From contig NZ_JASHJX010000009.1 of NCBI RefSeq assembly GCF_030732985.1, forward strand, positions 35,195 through 99,194: DNA of 64,000 nt, given 5' to 3'. Positions within the stretch are counted from its first letter, which is position 1. Every line of letters starts with the position of its first letter. Below are positions 36,984 through 45,196 of this stretch, in pieces. The notes below the pieces were generated by a model. It did not search any database, was not told the origin of the DNA, and saw nothing but the letters and a program-made list of their open reading frames with translations. The position numbers and the translations under genes were made by a program. The DNA comes from Nioella sp. MMSF_3534 (lineage in GTDB: Bacteria; Pseudomonadota; Alphaproteobacteria; Rhodobacterales; Rhodobacteraceae).

Positions 36984-38555
36984 TTATTCCAGCTCGATCG
37001 TGCCGGGCGGTTTCGAGGTGCAGTCGTAAAAGACGCGGTTCACGCCCTTCACCTCGTTGATGATCCGGGTCGAGGTTTCCGACAGGAAATCGTGGCTGAA
37101 CGGGTAGTAATCCGCCGTCATCCCGTCGACCGAGGTCACCGCGCGCAGGGCAAGCGCATAGTCATAGGTGCGCCCGTCGCCCATCACGCCCACGGTGCGC
37201 ATCGGCAGGATCGCGGCGAAGGCTTGCCAGATCTCATCGTAAAGCCCGTGTTTGCGGATCTGGTCGATATAGACCGCATCGGCCTTGCGCAGGATCTCCA
37301 GCTTGTCGCGGGTGATTTCGCCGGGGCAGCGGATGGCGAGGCCCGGACCGGGGAAGGGGTGGCGGCCGATGAAGCTGGCGGGCAGGCCCAGTTCGTGGCC
37401 AAGCGCGCGGACCTCGTCCTTGAATAGCTCGCGCAGCGGTTCGACCAGTTTCAGGCCCATCTTCTCGGGCAGGCCGCCCACATTATGGTGGGACTTGATG
37501 GTCACCGAAGGCCCGCCGGAAAACGAAACCGATTCAATGACATCGGGGTAGAGCGTGCCTTGTGCCAGGAACTCCGCCCCCTCGATCTGGTCGGCGTATT
37601 TCTGGAACACGTCGATGAAGAGCCTGCCGATGGTCTTGCGCTTGGTTTCAGGGTCGGAGACGCCCTCCAGCGCGCCCAGGAAGAGCTCACTCTCATCGGC
37701 ATGGATGAGGTTGAGGTTGTAGTTGTCGCGGAACATCGCAACGACCTGTTCAGCCTCGTTCAGACGCAACAGACCGTGATCCACGAAAACGCAGGTCAGC
37801 TGGTCGCCGATGGCCTCGTGCAGCAGGATGCCGGTCACGGAACTGTCGACGCCACCGGAGAGCGCACAGATGACCTTTTTGTCGCCCACCTGTTCGCGGA
37901 TCTTGGCGATCATCTCTTCGCGATAGGCCCCCATGGTCCAGTCGCCGCTGAACCCGGCAAGCCGCACGAAATTTTCATAAAGCGTCGCGCCATTCGGGGT
38001 GTGGTGCACCTCGGGGTGGAACTGCACCGCGTAGAAATGGCGGGCGGTGTCGGCGGTGATGGCAAAGGGCGCGCCGGGCGAGGTGCCGTAGACCGCGAAG
38101 CCGGGGGCAATCTCGGCCACATGGTCACCATGGCTCATCCAGACCTGTTCCTTGCCCGATCCATCCATGAACCAGCCCGACAGCAGATCGACATGCGCGT
38201 CAGAAGGCGTGACATAGGCGCGGCCAAATTCGGCGGTGGCATGTTCGCCCGCCTCAACCCGGCCGCCCAGATCATGCATCATCACCTGCTGGCCATAGCA
38301 GATGCCCAGGATCGGCACGCCGAGCGTATAGGCCGATTGCGGCGGGCGCGGGCTGCCTTCGCGCATCACGCTGTCGGGGCCGCCGGAAAAGATGATGGCC
38401 TTGGGGGCGAAGTCGGCCAGGAACGCGTCGGTCACGTTCTGGTAGGGGTGGATTTCGCAATAGACATTCAGCTCTCGCAGGCGGCGCGCAATCAGCTGCG
38501 TCACCTGGCTGCCGAAGTCGATGATCAGAAGGCGGTCATGAGAGGTGCTGGTCAT
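36984..38555 (-). CDS. guaA: GMP synthase (glutamine-hydrolysing)
   Basis: A 523-residue enzyme that converts XMP to GMP. The N-terminal glutamine amidotransferase has C86 in GICYGQQVM and the His-Glu pair in FHPEVHHT; the ATP pyrophosphatase motif SGGVDSS lies near the middle, and the C-terminal dimerisation domain ends in [10 protein letters not shown]. Start ATG 38555 begins [17 protein letters not shown]. Monocistronic between a Nudix gene and the repeat element. Confidence 0.97.
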   Translation of the reverse strand: MTSTSHDRLLIIDFGSQVTQLIARRLRELNVYCEIHPYQNVTDAFLADFAPKAIIFSGGPDSVMREGSPRPPQSAYTLGVPILGICYGQQVMMHDLGGRVEAGEHATAEFGRAYVTPSDAHVDLLSGWFMDGSGKEQVWMSHGDHVAEIAPGFAVYGTSPGAPFAITADTARHFYAVQFHPEVHHTPNGATLYENFVRLAGFSGDWTMGAYREEMIAKIREQVGDKKVICALSGGVDSSVTGILLHEAIGDQLTCVFVDHGLLRLNEAEQVVAMFRDNYNLNLIHADESELFLGALEGVSDPETKRKTIGRLFIDVFQKYADQIEGAEFLAQGTLYPDVIESVSFSGGPSVTIKSHHNVGGLPEKMGLKLVEPLRELFKDEVRALGHELGLPASFIGRHPFPGPGLAIRCPGEITRDKLEILRKADAVYIDQIRKHGLYDEIWQAFAAILPMRTVGVMGDGRTYDYALALRAVTSVDGMTADYYPFSHDFLSETSTRIINEVKGVNRVFYDCTSKPPGTIELE

Positions 38556-38613
38556 GGGCCAGCCAATAGGCGCGGGCGGGGTTTTGTGCAAGCGGGATTG
38601 ACGCCAAAGCGGG

Positions 38614-39156
38614 TTATTCGGCCAGAAGATCGGCCAGACCGTCGGGGAAGAGCTGCATCCGGCCCGCGCGGGCCTTGTCCAGCGACACCCATTTGGCGGT
38701 CATCTCGGGGCCGTCGCCCTCGCGGAAGGCCAGTTGGTCGGCCTCGTAGAGCGTGTCATTGGCAAAGCGGGCAGCAAGGACGAAGACGATTTCATGTCCC
38801 GCCGCGCCCTCGTGTTCAAAGAGGTTCTCCAGCACGCCGAGCGGGCGGATATCGGCGATCTCCTGCGCCGTTTCCTCCTGGATTTCCCTTGCCAGAGCCT
38901 CCGCCGCCCGCTCGCCGAATTCGATGGCCCCGCCAAGCGGGCGCCAGCCCTTGATGGTTCCGTCATCGCTGTGGACCGGGGCGCAGAGGATCTGCCCGTC
39001 GCGTTCGAAGATGCCGATGGCCAAGGTGCGCACGCCCGCCACAGGTCGCCAAGGGCGTGGAGATTCAGCCACCGGCGGGCGGGGGCCGAGCGGGTCTGCA
39101 CCATGGTCATGGCCGCAGCCGCAGGCGGGATCGTGACAGGCGTGATCATGGGGCAT
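38614..39156 (-). CDS. Nudix hydrolase with His/Cys-rich N-terminus
   Basis: A 180-residue Nudix protein. The Nudix box lies at about residues 75-97, with [15 protein letters not shown] as its core, so a nucleoside diphosphate-linked compound is hydrolysed with Mg2+. Unusual is the first 18 residues, which hold five His (3, 5, 8, 16, 18) and three Cys (7, 12, 14), as in metal-binding tails of metallochaperones. This may bind nickel, zinc or cobalt. Substrate unknown. Confidence 0.87.
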   Translation of the reverse strand: MPHDHACHDPACGCGHDHGADPLGPRPPVAESPRPWRPVAGVRTLAIGIFERDGQILCAPVHSDDGTIKGWRPLGGAIEFGERAAEALAREIQEETAQEIADIRPLGVLENLFEHEGAAGHEIVFVLAARFANDTLYEADQLAFREGDGPEMTAKWVSLDKARAGRMQLFPDGLADLLAE

Positions 39157-39208
39157 GGGCGGTCTCCTTGCCCCAAGGGCTACAGGCCCCGCACGCGCCC
39201 GGCAAGGG

Positions 39209-39379
39209 TCAGGGGATCAGCACGTTGATCAGGGTGGCCCCGATGATCCAGATGGCCAAGGCCAGAACGATGGCCGTGGTCAGGGAATAGAACCCGCCCG
39301 GCACACCCACCAGAAAGGCGACCACGCCAAGCCCGCCGATGAGGCCCATCAAGGGTGTTTTGCGACTCTTCCAATTCAT
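39209..39379 (-). CDS. Small membrane protein, 56 residues
   Basis: A complete small gene: ATG at 39379 preceded by GAGGAGG 7-8 bases upstream, stop at 39209-39211. The product starts MNWKSRKTPL and has two hydrophobic segments, about residues 10-30 (MGLIGGLGVVAFLVGVPGG) and 31-55 (LTTAIVLALAIWIIGATLI), ending in NVLIP. No family is recognised; the strong Shine-Dalgarno and membrane pattern support a real gene. Between the Nudix gene and the divergent MttB homologue. Confidence 0.8.
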   Translation of the reverse strand: MNWKSRKTPLMGLIGGLGVVAFLVGVPGGFYSLTTAIVLALAIWIIGATLINVLIP

Positions 39380-39556
39380 GGCAGCACCTCCTCTGGACAG
39401 GGAGTCTGCCCAGAAACCGCGCCTCGCGCCTTGATATGGCGCAGACGCGCGGCCCGCATGTCGCTTTTTCCCCGCAATCGCCGCAAATCACACGCGGTTC
39501 CGGCGCGCCGCTTTGTATCACATCGGAAACTTCCCCCTTTGAGAGGACATGACGCG

Positions 39557-41104
39557 ATGAGTGATGCAGCAACCGCCCGACGCCGGGGACGTGGTGGTGG
39601 CGGGGCCGCCCGCCGCGCCGAACGCAGTGCCGTCAGCATCGAGACCGCCAAATATATCGAGCGCAACATCCCGAATTTCGAGGTGCTGACCGAAGAGGCA
39701 CTGGAGATCATCGAGGCCAATGCCGAAACGGTGCTGGAGGAGATCGGCGTCAATTTCGTCGAGAACCCCGCCGCGCTGGAGCGCTGGCGCGAGGCCGGGG
39801 CCGAAGTGGATGGCGAACGGGTCCGCCTGCCAAAGGGTCTGGCGCGCAAGCTGTGCTCTACCGCGCCCTCGCAGTTCACGCAGCACGCCCGCAACCCCGA
39901 GCGCAATGTCGAGATCGGCGGCCGCAATCTGGTGCTTGCCCCTGTCTATGGCCCGCCCTTCGTGCAGGACATGAACGGTGGTCGGCGCTATGCGACGATG
40001 CAGGATTTCCAGGACTTCGTGAAACTGGGCTACATGTCCAAGTGGCTGCACCATTCCGGGGGCACCGTCTGCGAACCGACCGATATTCCGGTGAACAAGC
40101 GTCACCTGGACATGCTCTATGCCCATATGTCGCTGTCGGACAAACCCTATATGGGGTCGGTCACGGAACCCTCGCGCGCCGTCGATTCCATCGAGATGTC
40201 GAAGATCCTGTTCGGCGATCAGTTCGTCCAGGACAACACGGTGATGACCTCGCTCATCAACATCAACTCGCCGCTGACCTTCGATTCCATCATGATGGGC
40301 GCGCTGGAACATTACGCCGCCCACAATCAGGCCGCGATTATCTCGCCCTTCATCGTTGGTGGGGCCATGGCGCCGGTGTCGATTGCCGGGACGCTGACGC
40401 AGGTTCTGGCCGAGGTGCTGGCAGGTGTGGCCTATAGCCAGTTGATCCGCCCCGGTGCGCCGGTCATTTTCGGGGCCTTCGTGACCTCGATCGACATGAA
40501 TTCCGGCGCGCCCACTTTCGGCACGCCCGAGGCGTCGCATATCACCATGGGCGCGGGCCAGCTGGCGCGGCGTCTGGGGCTGCCCTTCCGCTCTGCCGGG
40601 TCGTTCAACGGCTCGAAACTGCCCGATGCGCAGGCTGGCTACGAAACCGCGAATTCGCTGAACATGGGGCTTCTCGCGGGTGTGAACTTCATGCTGCATT
40701 CCTGCGGCTGGCTGGAAGGGGGCCTTGTGTCCAGCTTCGAGAAATTCGTGATGGATGCCGACCAGCTTGGCGCGCTGCATCATTTCGCCCGCGGCGTCAG
40801 CATCGACGAAAACGCCCAGGCGATGGATGCGATCCGCGAGGTGGGACCGGGCGGTCATTACCTCGGTTGCGCCCATACCCAAGCCAATTTCAAGACCAGT
40901 TTCTGGCGCTCGGACCTGCTGGACTACAAGCCGTTCGAAACCTGGGCCGATGAAGGCAGCCGGGACACGATGGCGCTGGCCAATGCGCGGGTGCGCAAGC
41001 TGCTGGCGGACTATCAGCAACCGGCGCTGGACCCGTCCATCGACGAGGCATTGCGCGCCTTCGTGGCCAAGCGCAAGGAAGAGATGCCGGACGCATCCTA
41101 CTGA
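39557..41104 (+). CDS. MttB-family corrinoid-dependent methyltransferase (non-pyrrolysine)
   Basis: A 515-residue protein of the trimethylamine methyltransferase MttB superfamily. There is no in-frame stop, so it is the non-pyrrolysine type, whose known members demethylate quaternary amines such as glycine betaine, proline betaine or carnitine and pass the methyl to a corrinoid protein. The barrel includes FGTPEASHITMGAGQLARRL and GGHYLGCAHTQANF. The first 24 residues are basic and Gly/Arg-rich (RRRGRGGGGAARRAER). A corrinoid activator (56912-58960) and methyl-THF enzymes (60189-62100) elsewhere in the window fit the pathway; the corrinoid protein is not here. Confidence 0.88.
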   Translation: MSDAATARRRGRGGGGAARRAERSAVSIETAKYIERNIPNFEVLTEEALEIIEANAETVLEEIGVNFVENPAALERWREAGAEVDGERVRLPKGLARKLCSTAPSQFTQHARNPERNVEIGGRNLVLAPVYGPPFVQDMNGGRRYATMQDFQDFVKLGYMSKWLHHSGGTVCEPTDIPVNKRHLDMLYAHMSLSDKPYMGSVTEPSRAVDSIEMSKILFGDQFVQDNTVMTSLININSPLTFDSIMMGALEHYAAHNQAAIISPFIVGGAMAPVSIAGTLTQVLAEVLAGVAYSQLIRPGAPVIFGAFVTSIDMNSGAPTFGTPEASHITMGAGQLARRLGLPFRSAGSFNGSKLPDAQAGYETANSLNMGLLAGVNFMLHSCGWLEGGLVSSFEKFVMDADQLGALHHFARGVSIDENAQAMDAIREVGPGGHYLGCAHTQANFKTSFWRSDLLDYKPFETWADEGSRDTMALANARVRKLLADYQQPALDPSIDEALRAFVAKRKEEMPDASY

Positions 41105-41114
41105 GCTTGTCGGC

Positions 41115-41366
41115 CTAGATCGCCTGCGCGGTCTGGGCCACCAGCATCACGGCGATCAGCAGATCCACATGGCGGCGGGGTGAGTAATCGGCCTCGCCGT
41201 TCTTGCGTTTGCGGTTCATCTCCGACTCCTCCGACAGAAGCCGCGCCAGACCGGCGCGGGGCAGTGCGCGACCGCTGCGCAGTAACGATCTGGCGCCGAT
41301 GCTGGCCGCCTGAACCAGAAGTCGCGGGCGGGTCAGGGTGGAAAGGTCTTGGGGCATGTCGGTCAT
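41115..41366 (-). CDS. DUF6477 family small protein
   Basis: An 83-residue protein of the DUF6477 type found in Rhodobacterales: STLTRPRLLVQAASIGARSLLR near the start, then LARLLSEESEMNRKRKNGEADYSPRRHVDLLIAVM. No membrane segment or catalytic motif. It is convergent with the MttB homologue and divergent from the GafA-like regulator; it may be linked to that regulator (inference). Confidence 0.75.
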   Translation of the reverse strand: MTDMPQDLSTLTRPRLLVQAASIGARSLLRSGRALPRAGLARLLSEESEMNRKRKNGEADYSPRRHVDLLIAVMLVAQTAQAI

Positions 41367-41464
41367 GTTGGGCTCCTGACTTGGTCGGGTGAGTCGCCCT
41401 CAGCATGACCCGAGAGGGCAGGGTGTTGCGTTGTCTCCGTCACCCCCGCGCGGTGTTCTGCATT

Positions 41465-41483
41465 TGTTTACGATTTGGAAACA
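41465..41483. promoter_or_regulatory. TGTTT...AAACA inverted repeat upstream of the GafA-like gene
   Basis: TGTTT (41465-41469) and AAACA (41479-41483) with 9-base spacer; the right part reads TTTGGAAACAATTAGGG. A related arrangement occurs inside the gene (41807-41832) and after it (42729-42761). Confidence 0.55.
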
Positions 41484-41506
41484 ATTAGGGTCAAATTGCG
41501 GTGATT

Positions 41507-41521
41507 TTAACCAAACAGTAA
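41507..41521 (+). promoter_or_regulatory. CtrA-like site upstream of the GafA-like gene
   Basis: TTAACCAAACAGTAA matches the CtrA consensus TTAA-N7-TTAA with one mismatch (GTAA). GTA production in Rhodobacter capsulatus depends on CtrA, so a site here is plausible. Confidence 0.5.
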
Positions 41522-41547
41522 TCAATACTCCCAAAGGCTTGCGGGGC

Positions 41548-41556
41548 TTATCCACA
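41548..41556 (+). promoter_or_regulatory. Perfect DnaA box upstream of the GafA-like gene
   Basis: TTATCCACA, the exact DnaA-box consensus, 24 bp before the start codon at 41580. A chance match of nine bases is possible but unlikely at this place. Confidence 0.6.
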
Positions 41557-41579
41557 GCATTGGTGCCCGGAGGCCCACG

Positions 41580-42719
41580 ATGACAGGTGATGTGACAAAC
41601 AGTTCAGGACAGGCCGTCTACCCCGGCTGGCTGCCCGAAAACGCGCGCAATTACCTCGATCACGTGGGGCGCGGCGCATCCTTGCGGGACATCGCGCGCC
41701 GGAAAGGATGCCACCCGTCCACGATCGGCCGCCGCGTGCGCGCGGTCGAGGCGCGGCGCGAAGACCCGCTGGTCGATGAAGCGCTGACCGCGCTTCAGGC
41801 TTGCTGTGTTTCCAGTTCAGAAACAATTAACCAGTTTGAGGAGCATCTCCCAATGACAGCACCCCTGAGGCCACCCCTGGTTTCCGACGACACCACCGTC
41901 AACCGGGAAGCCCGCCGCATCCTGCGCAGGCTGTGTGAAAAAGAGGCCACGCTGGTGCTGGCGCAGGACATGGACAAGGCGATTGTCCTGCGCAAAGGCA
42001 GCGATGGCAGCCAGACCCGCACCGCCGTTCTTGACCGCAAGGTTGCCCATGCCTTCGCGCTGAAGGATTGGATCCAGACCGCCAAACAGGGCCGGGTCAG
42101 CATCTATTCGATCACCGAGGCGGGAAAGTCGGCGCTGAAGCGGCTGATCGAAGAAGACCGAAAGCGCCGTCGCGCGCCCATGGAAATGGCGGAAGCCGCC
42201 ACGCCCTTCCTTGCGCAGCATCAGACCTGGGGCGAAAAGCCGGTAAAGCAGGATGATGGAACGATCCGCAAGATGCGGATTAACCTGGCAGAATCGCCTC
42301 TGGCCATGCTGGCGCGGCGCAAGGGGCCGGATGGCAAACCCTTCCTGACCATGGATCTGGTGCAAGCGGGTGAAAAACTGCGCGAGGATTTCGAACGCGC
42401 CCAGATGGGGCCGCGCGTCGCCCAGAACTGGGACCGGTTCCTGACCGGCGGCGATCGCGGTTCGGGCTTCTCTGACGGTGGCATTGGCGAAGGACCGCGC
42501 GCGGCGCGTGACCGGGTGACACGGGCCGTTGATGACATGGGGCCGGGGCTGGCCGATGTGGTGATGCGGGTCTGCTGCTTCCTTGAGGGACTGGAATCGG
42601 CGGAAAAGCGGCTCGGCTGGTCAGCGCGGTCTGGCAAGATCGTGCTGAAGATCGGGTTGCAGCGGCTGCTGAAGTACTACAACGAGGTCTACGGGTTTGT
42701 ACCCGCCTCGCTCGATTGA
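41580..42719 (+). CDS. GafA-like regulator (HTH plus DUF6456), candidate gene-transfer-agent activator
   Basis: A 379-residue protein. Residues about 15-65 form a helix-turn-helix (GASLRDIARRKGCHPSTIGRRV), residues 80-91 look like a linker, and residues 92-379 form a DUF6456-type domain with YSITEAGKSALKRL and a C-terminal basic region. GafA of Rhodobacter capsulatus, the direct activator of its gene transfer agent, has this N+C arrangement, and in Caulobacter the two parts are separate proteins, GafY and GafZ. An in-frame ATG at 41853 with GAGGAG at 41838-41843 could give the C-terminal domain alone. The GTA structural cluster is not in the window. Assignment as GafA is by architecture recalled, not by search. 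Confidence 0.72.
   Translation: MTGDVTNSSGQAVYPGWLPENARNYLDHVGRGASLRDIARRKGCHPSTIGRRVRAVEARREDPLVDEALTALQACCVSSSETINQFEEHLPMTAPLRPPLVSDDTTVNREARRILRRLCEKEATLVLAQDMDKAIVLRKGSDGSQTRTAVLDRKVAHAFALKDWIQTAKQGRVSIYSITEAGKSALKRLIEEDRKRRRAPMEMAEAATPFLAQHQTWGEKPVKQDDGTIRKMRINLAESPLAMLARRKGPDGKPFLTMDLVQAGEKLREDFERAQMGPRVAQNWDRFLTGGDRGSGFSDGGIGEGPRAARDRVTRAVDDMGPGLADVVMRVCCFLEGLESAEKRLGWSARSGKIVLKIGLQRLLKYYNEVYGFVPASLD
41807..41825. promoter_or_regulatory. Internal inverted repeat before the internal start
   Basis: TGTTTC (41807-41812) and GAAACA (41820-41825) with 7-base spacer, followed by ATTAACC. It lies inside the GafA-like reading frame, 28 bp before the internal ATG, and resembles the motif upstream of the gene. 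Confidence 0.6.
41838..41855 (+). promoter_or_regulatory. Internal Shine-Dalgarno and in-frame ATG
   Basis: GAGGAG at 41838-41843 and ATG at 41853-41855, 9-base spacing, in the frame of the GafA-like gene. It would give a 288-residue product starting MTAPLRPPLVSDD. Confidence 0.6.
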
Positions 42720-42728
42720 TGCTATTTT

Positions 42729-42761
42729 GGAAACGATAGGCGCGGGGGCCGTTTCCGAAAC
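42729..42761. repeat. Inverted repeat after the GafA-like gene
   Basis: GGAAACG (42729-42735) pairs with CGTTTCC (42750-42756), and GTTTC-C-GAAAC (42751-42761) is itself a palindrome. It starts 9 bp after the stop. There is no T-run, so it is not a standard terminator. Confidence 0.65.
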
Positions 42762-42827
42762 CTCTCCCTGACTTCCTCCGCCACCTTGCCGCCCGGTCTT
42801 CCCGGATCGGGCGGCCCCTTTGCCGGA

Positions 42828-44048
42828 TCAGGCGTCTTTCGGACGCAGCGCCAGCCAGATCAGCGCACCGCCCGCAAGCGCCAGGAAGGGGATCATCGCA
42901 AGGTTGACCGAGGTCCAGCCCGCCGTGACAGACCCGCCCGCGCAGTTCATCAACCCGCCCGAGGCCAGCGAGGCGATGGTCACGCAGCCAAAGACAATCG
43001 CGTCATTCAGCCCCTGCACCCGGCCCCGTTCTTCCGGCGCATGGGCGTTTTGCAGCATCGCCGTCGCGCCGATGAAGCCGAAATTCCAGCCAACACCCAG
43101 TAGGATCAGCGCGACATAGAAGTTCTCCAGCTCCACCCCCATCAGCGCCACACCGCCCGCACCGGCCAGGATGAAGAGACCAAGCGCCACGATATTGGTG
43201 GTGCCGAAACGCGCGATAAGGTGGCCGGTGAAGAAGGAGGGAACGAACATCGCCAGCACGTGGGCCGACACGATATCGGCGGCGGTGTCCTGCTCGTACC
43301 CGCAGCCCACGACGGCCAGCGGGGTGGAGGTCATCACCAGGTTCATCAGCGCGTAGGACACCATTGCACAGATGATCGCCACGACGATCTTGGGGTCGCG
43401 CAACAGCTCGCCCCGTGTCCGCCCGGCCGGGTCGCCCTCGGCCCGCATCGGCGGTTTCGGGATGTCGAGGAAGACAAAGAGCAGCATGCCAACGAGGTTC
43501 AGCGCGATGATCGTCAGGTAAATGCCCATGAAGGGAATCACCGTCGCGTCATTGGTCAGCTTCACCAGCTGCGGCCCGATGATGGCCGAGGCCAGCCCGC
43601 CCGCCATGACATAGGAAATCGCCTTGGGGCGGAAGCTGTCTGATGCGGTGTCAGAGGCCGCGAAGCGATAAAATCCCTGCGCCGACATGTAGATACCGGC
43701 CAGATAGGACCCGATCAGGAAGATGATGAAACTGTCCACATACAGCCCGTAGGCCGACACCGTCGCCCCCGCCGCGCCGCCGATCGTGCCGATGGAAAAC
43801 CCGGTCTTGCGGCCAAAGCGCTGCATGGCATTGGACAGCCACGGTGCGGTGGTCATCGAGCCGAAGACAATCAGCGAAATGGGCAGCGTCGCAAGGCAGG
43901 GGTTCGGGGCCAGCATCTGCCCGGCCAGCCCGCCCACGACGAACATCATCGGCATCTGGCTGCCCAGAATCGCCTGCGCGGCCACAAGGACGATCACATT
44001 GCGCCAGGCGCGCCGGTCGTCGGAGGGGGAGTGAACTGTGTCAACCAT
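42828..44048 (-). CDS. MFS transporter
   Basis: A 406-residue membrane protein with about twelve predicted segments, first ones at VIVLVAAQAILGSQMPMMF and LATLPISLIVFGSMTT, and the loop-2-like MQRFGRKTGF. Substrate unknown. ATG 44048 starts MVDTVHS; a TTG at 44078 is in frame but has no ribosome site. Adjacent gene on the same strand is a ureohydrolase (89 bp). Confidence 0.87.
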   Translation of the reverse strand: MVDTVHSPSDDRRAWRNVIVLVAAQAILGSQMPMMFVVGGLAGQMLAPNPCLATLPISLIVFGSMTTAPWLSNAMQRFGRKTGFSIGTIGGAAGATVSAYGLYVDSFIIFLIGSYLAGIYMSAQGFYRFAASDTASDSFRPKAISYVMAGGLASAIIGPQLVKLTNDATVIPFMGIYLTIIALNLVGMLLFVFLDIPKPPMRAEGDPAGRTRGELLRDPKIVVAIICAMVSYALMNLVMTSTPLAVVGCGYEQDTAADIVSAHVLAMFVPSFFTGHLIARFGTTNIVALGLFILAGAGGVALMGVELENFYVALILLGVGWNFGFIGATAMLQNAHAPEERGRVQGLNDAIVFGCVTIASLASGGLMNCAGGSVTAGWTSVNLAMIPFLALAGGALIWLALRPKDA

Positions 44049-44137
44049 GGCGAAATCGCTAGACCCGTTTTCCGCCAAAGGGAAGAGGGGCAGGGCAAAA
44101 TACTTGCCCTGTTAACTCATCTGAAAAAGCACGCAGG

Positions 44138-45112
44138 TCAGACCGGCACGTTTTCCGCGATCATCGAGATCATCTCGAACATGATCGCCCCACCGACCAT
44201 CGCCGTGATATTGTTGGGACTGTCCTTGGTGGGCATCATGCAGACCACGTCGCCGCCAACGATATTGAGCCCCCGCGCGGCATGGATCAACGCCACCGCC
44301 TCGTCGATGTCGAAGCCCTTCACGCCGGGTTCGATATTGGACACGGCAGGCGCAACGCTCGGGTCGAGACAGTCGAGATCGAAGGTGATGTAGACGGGCC
44401 GTCCCGCCAGCACCTCTTTCGCCTCGGCGATCACATCCGCCGCGCCCCTGCGCCGGTAATCCGCCATGGTCACCACGTTGTAGCCGTAATCATAGGAGGG
44501 CTGCAGCCAGTCGAGCGTGCGCGGGTGGCCGCGCAACCCGATCTGCATCGACCGGGTCGGATCGACCTTGCCCTGATCGGCCAGATAGGCCCCCCAATGG
44601 GCCGCCGATTTTTCCGCGCCCAGGAAATGATCGACCTTGGTGAACACGTCCGTATGGGCATCGAGATGCAGGAAGCTGATCGGCTCTCCTCCCGCGATCT
44701 TGCCGTTTCCAAGCGCCTGCACGATCCCGCCAGTGATCGAGTGATCGCCGCCGATGGACACGGGCCGTGCGCCGCTTGCGTCTATTTTCGCATAGAAATC
44801 CGTGATTTGCTGGATGCAGTGTTCGTTGTCATTGGCGCGGGGGAAGGGCACGTCGCCCACATCCACGACCTTTCGAGTCCAGGGGTCAATGCCAAAGCCC
44901 CCATGCACGCGCCGCTGCACCGCCGACATGTTGCGCACCGCGCGCGGGCCCAGGTGCTGGTCGCGTTCCGTGGTGCCATTGCCTGTCGAATGCGGCACGC
45001 CGACAAGGGCGATATCCGCCCCTTCCGGGCTGTCGTTCGGCGCGCGAAAGAAGGTGGGAATGCCCCACCAATAGAGATTGTTCATCATGCTGGCGTCGTG
45101 TTCTTCGGCCAT
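44138..45112 (-). CDS. speB: Agmatinase/ureohydrolase family enzyme 1
   Basis: A 324-residue arginase-fold manganese enzyme. Metal-binding motifs GGDHSITGG, LHLDAHTDVF and FDLDCLDPSVAP are complete. It most resembles agmatinases (agmatine to putrescine and urea), but guanidinobutyrase or similar activity cannot be excluded. It starts at ATG 45112 beginning MAEEHDASMMNNLYWWG. A second family member lies at 48712-49659. Confidence 0.88.
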   Translation of the reverse strand: MAEEHDASMMNNLYWWGIPTFFRAPNDSPEGADIALVGVPHSTGNGTTERDQHLGPRAVRNMSAVQRRVHGGFGIDPWTRKVVDVGDVPFPRANDNEHCIQQITDFYAKIDASGARPVSIGGDHSITGGIVQALGNGKIAGGEPISFLHLDAHTDVFTKVDHFLGAEKSAAHWGAYLADQGKVDPTRSMQIGLRGHPRTLDWLQPSYDYGYNVVTMADYRRRGAADVIAEAKEVLAGRPVYITFDLDCLDPSVAPAVSNIEPGVKGFDIDEAVALIHAARGLNIVGGDVVCMMPTKDSPNNITAMVGGAIMFEMISMIAENVPV

Positions 45113-45196
45113 CCGTCGTCTCCGCTGTTGCTTGCGGGCAGGGTGGCGCGGCTTTGGCGGCTTGGCAAAGCATTTCCGACCTGAAAGGCTGCGCCC

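Noticed and set aside
37485..38954. A 489-residue open frame on the plus strand over guaA and the Nudix gene
   Set aside because: Antisense shadow; guaA and the Nudix protein are clearly real on the minus strand.
39557..41104. Pyrrolysine-containing trimethylamine methyltransferase
   Set aside because: No in-frame amber codon; the frame is closed and complete, so it is the non-pyrrolysine type.
42729..42761. Rho-independent terminator after the GafA-like gene
   Set aside because: The stem is followed by a C-rich sequence, not a T-run.
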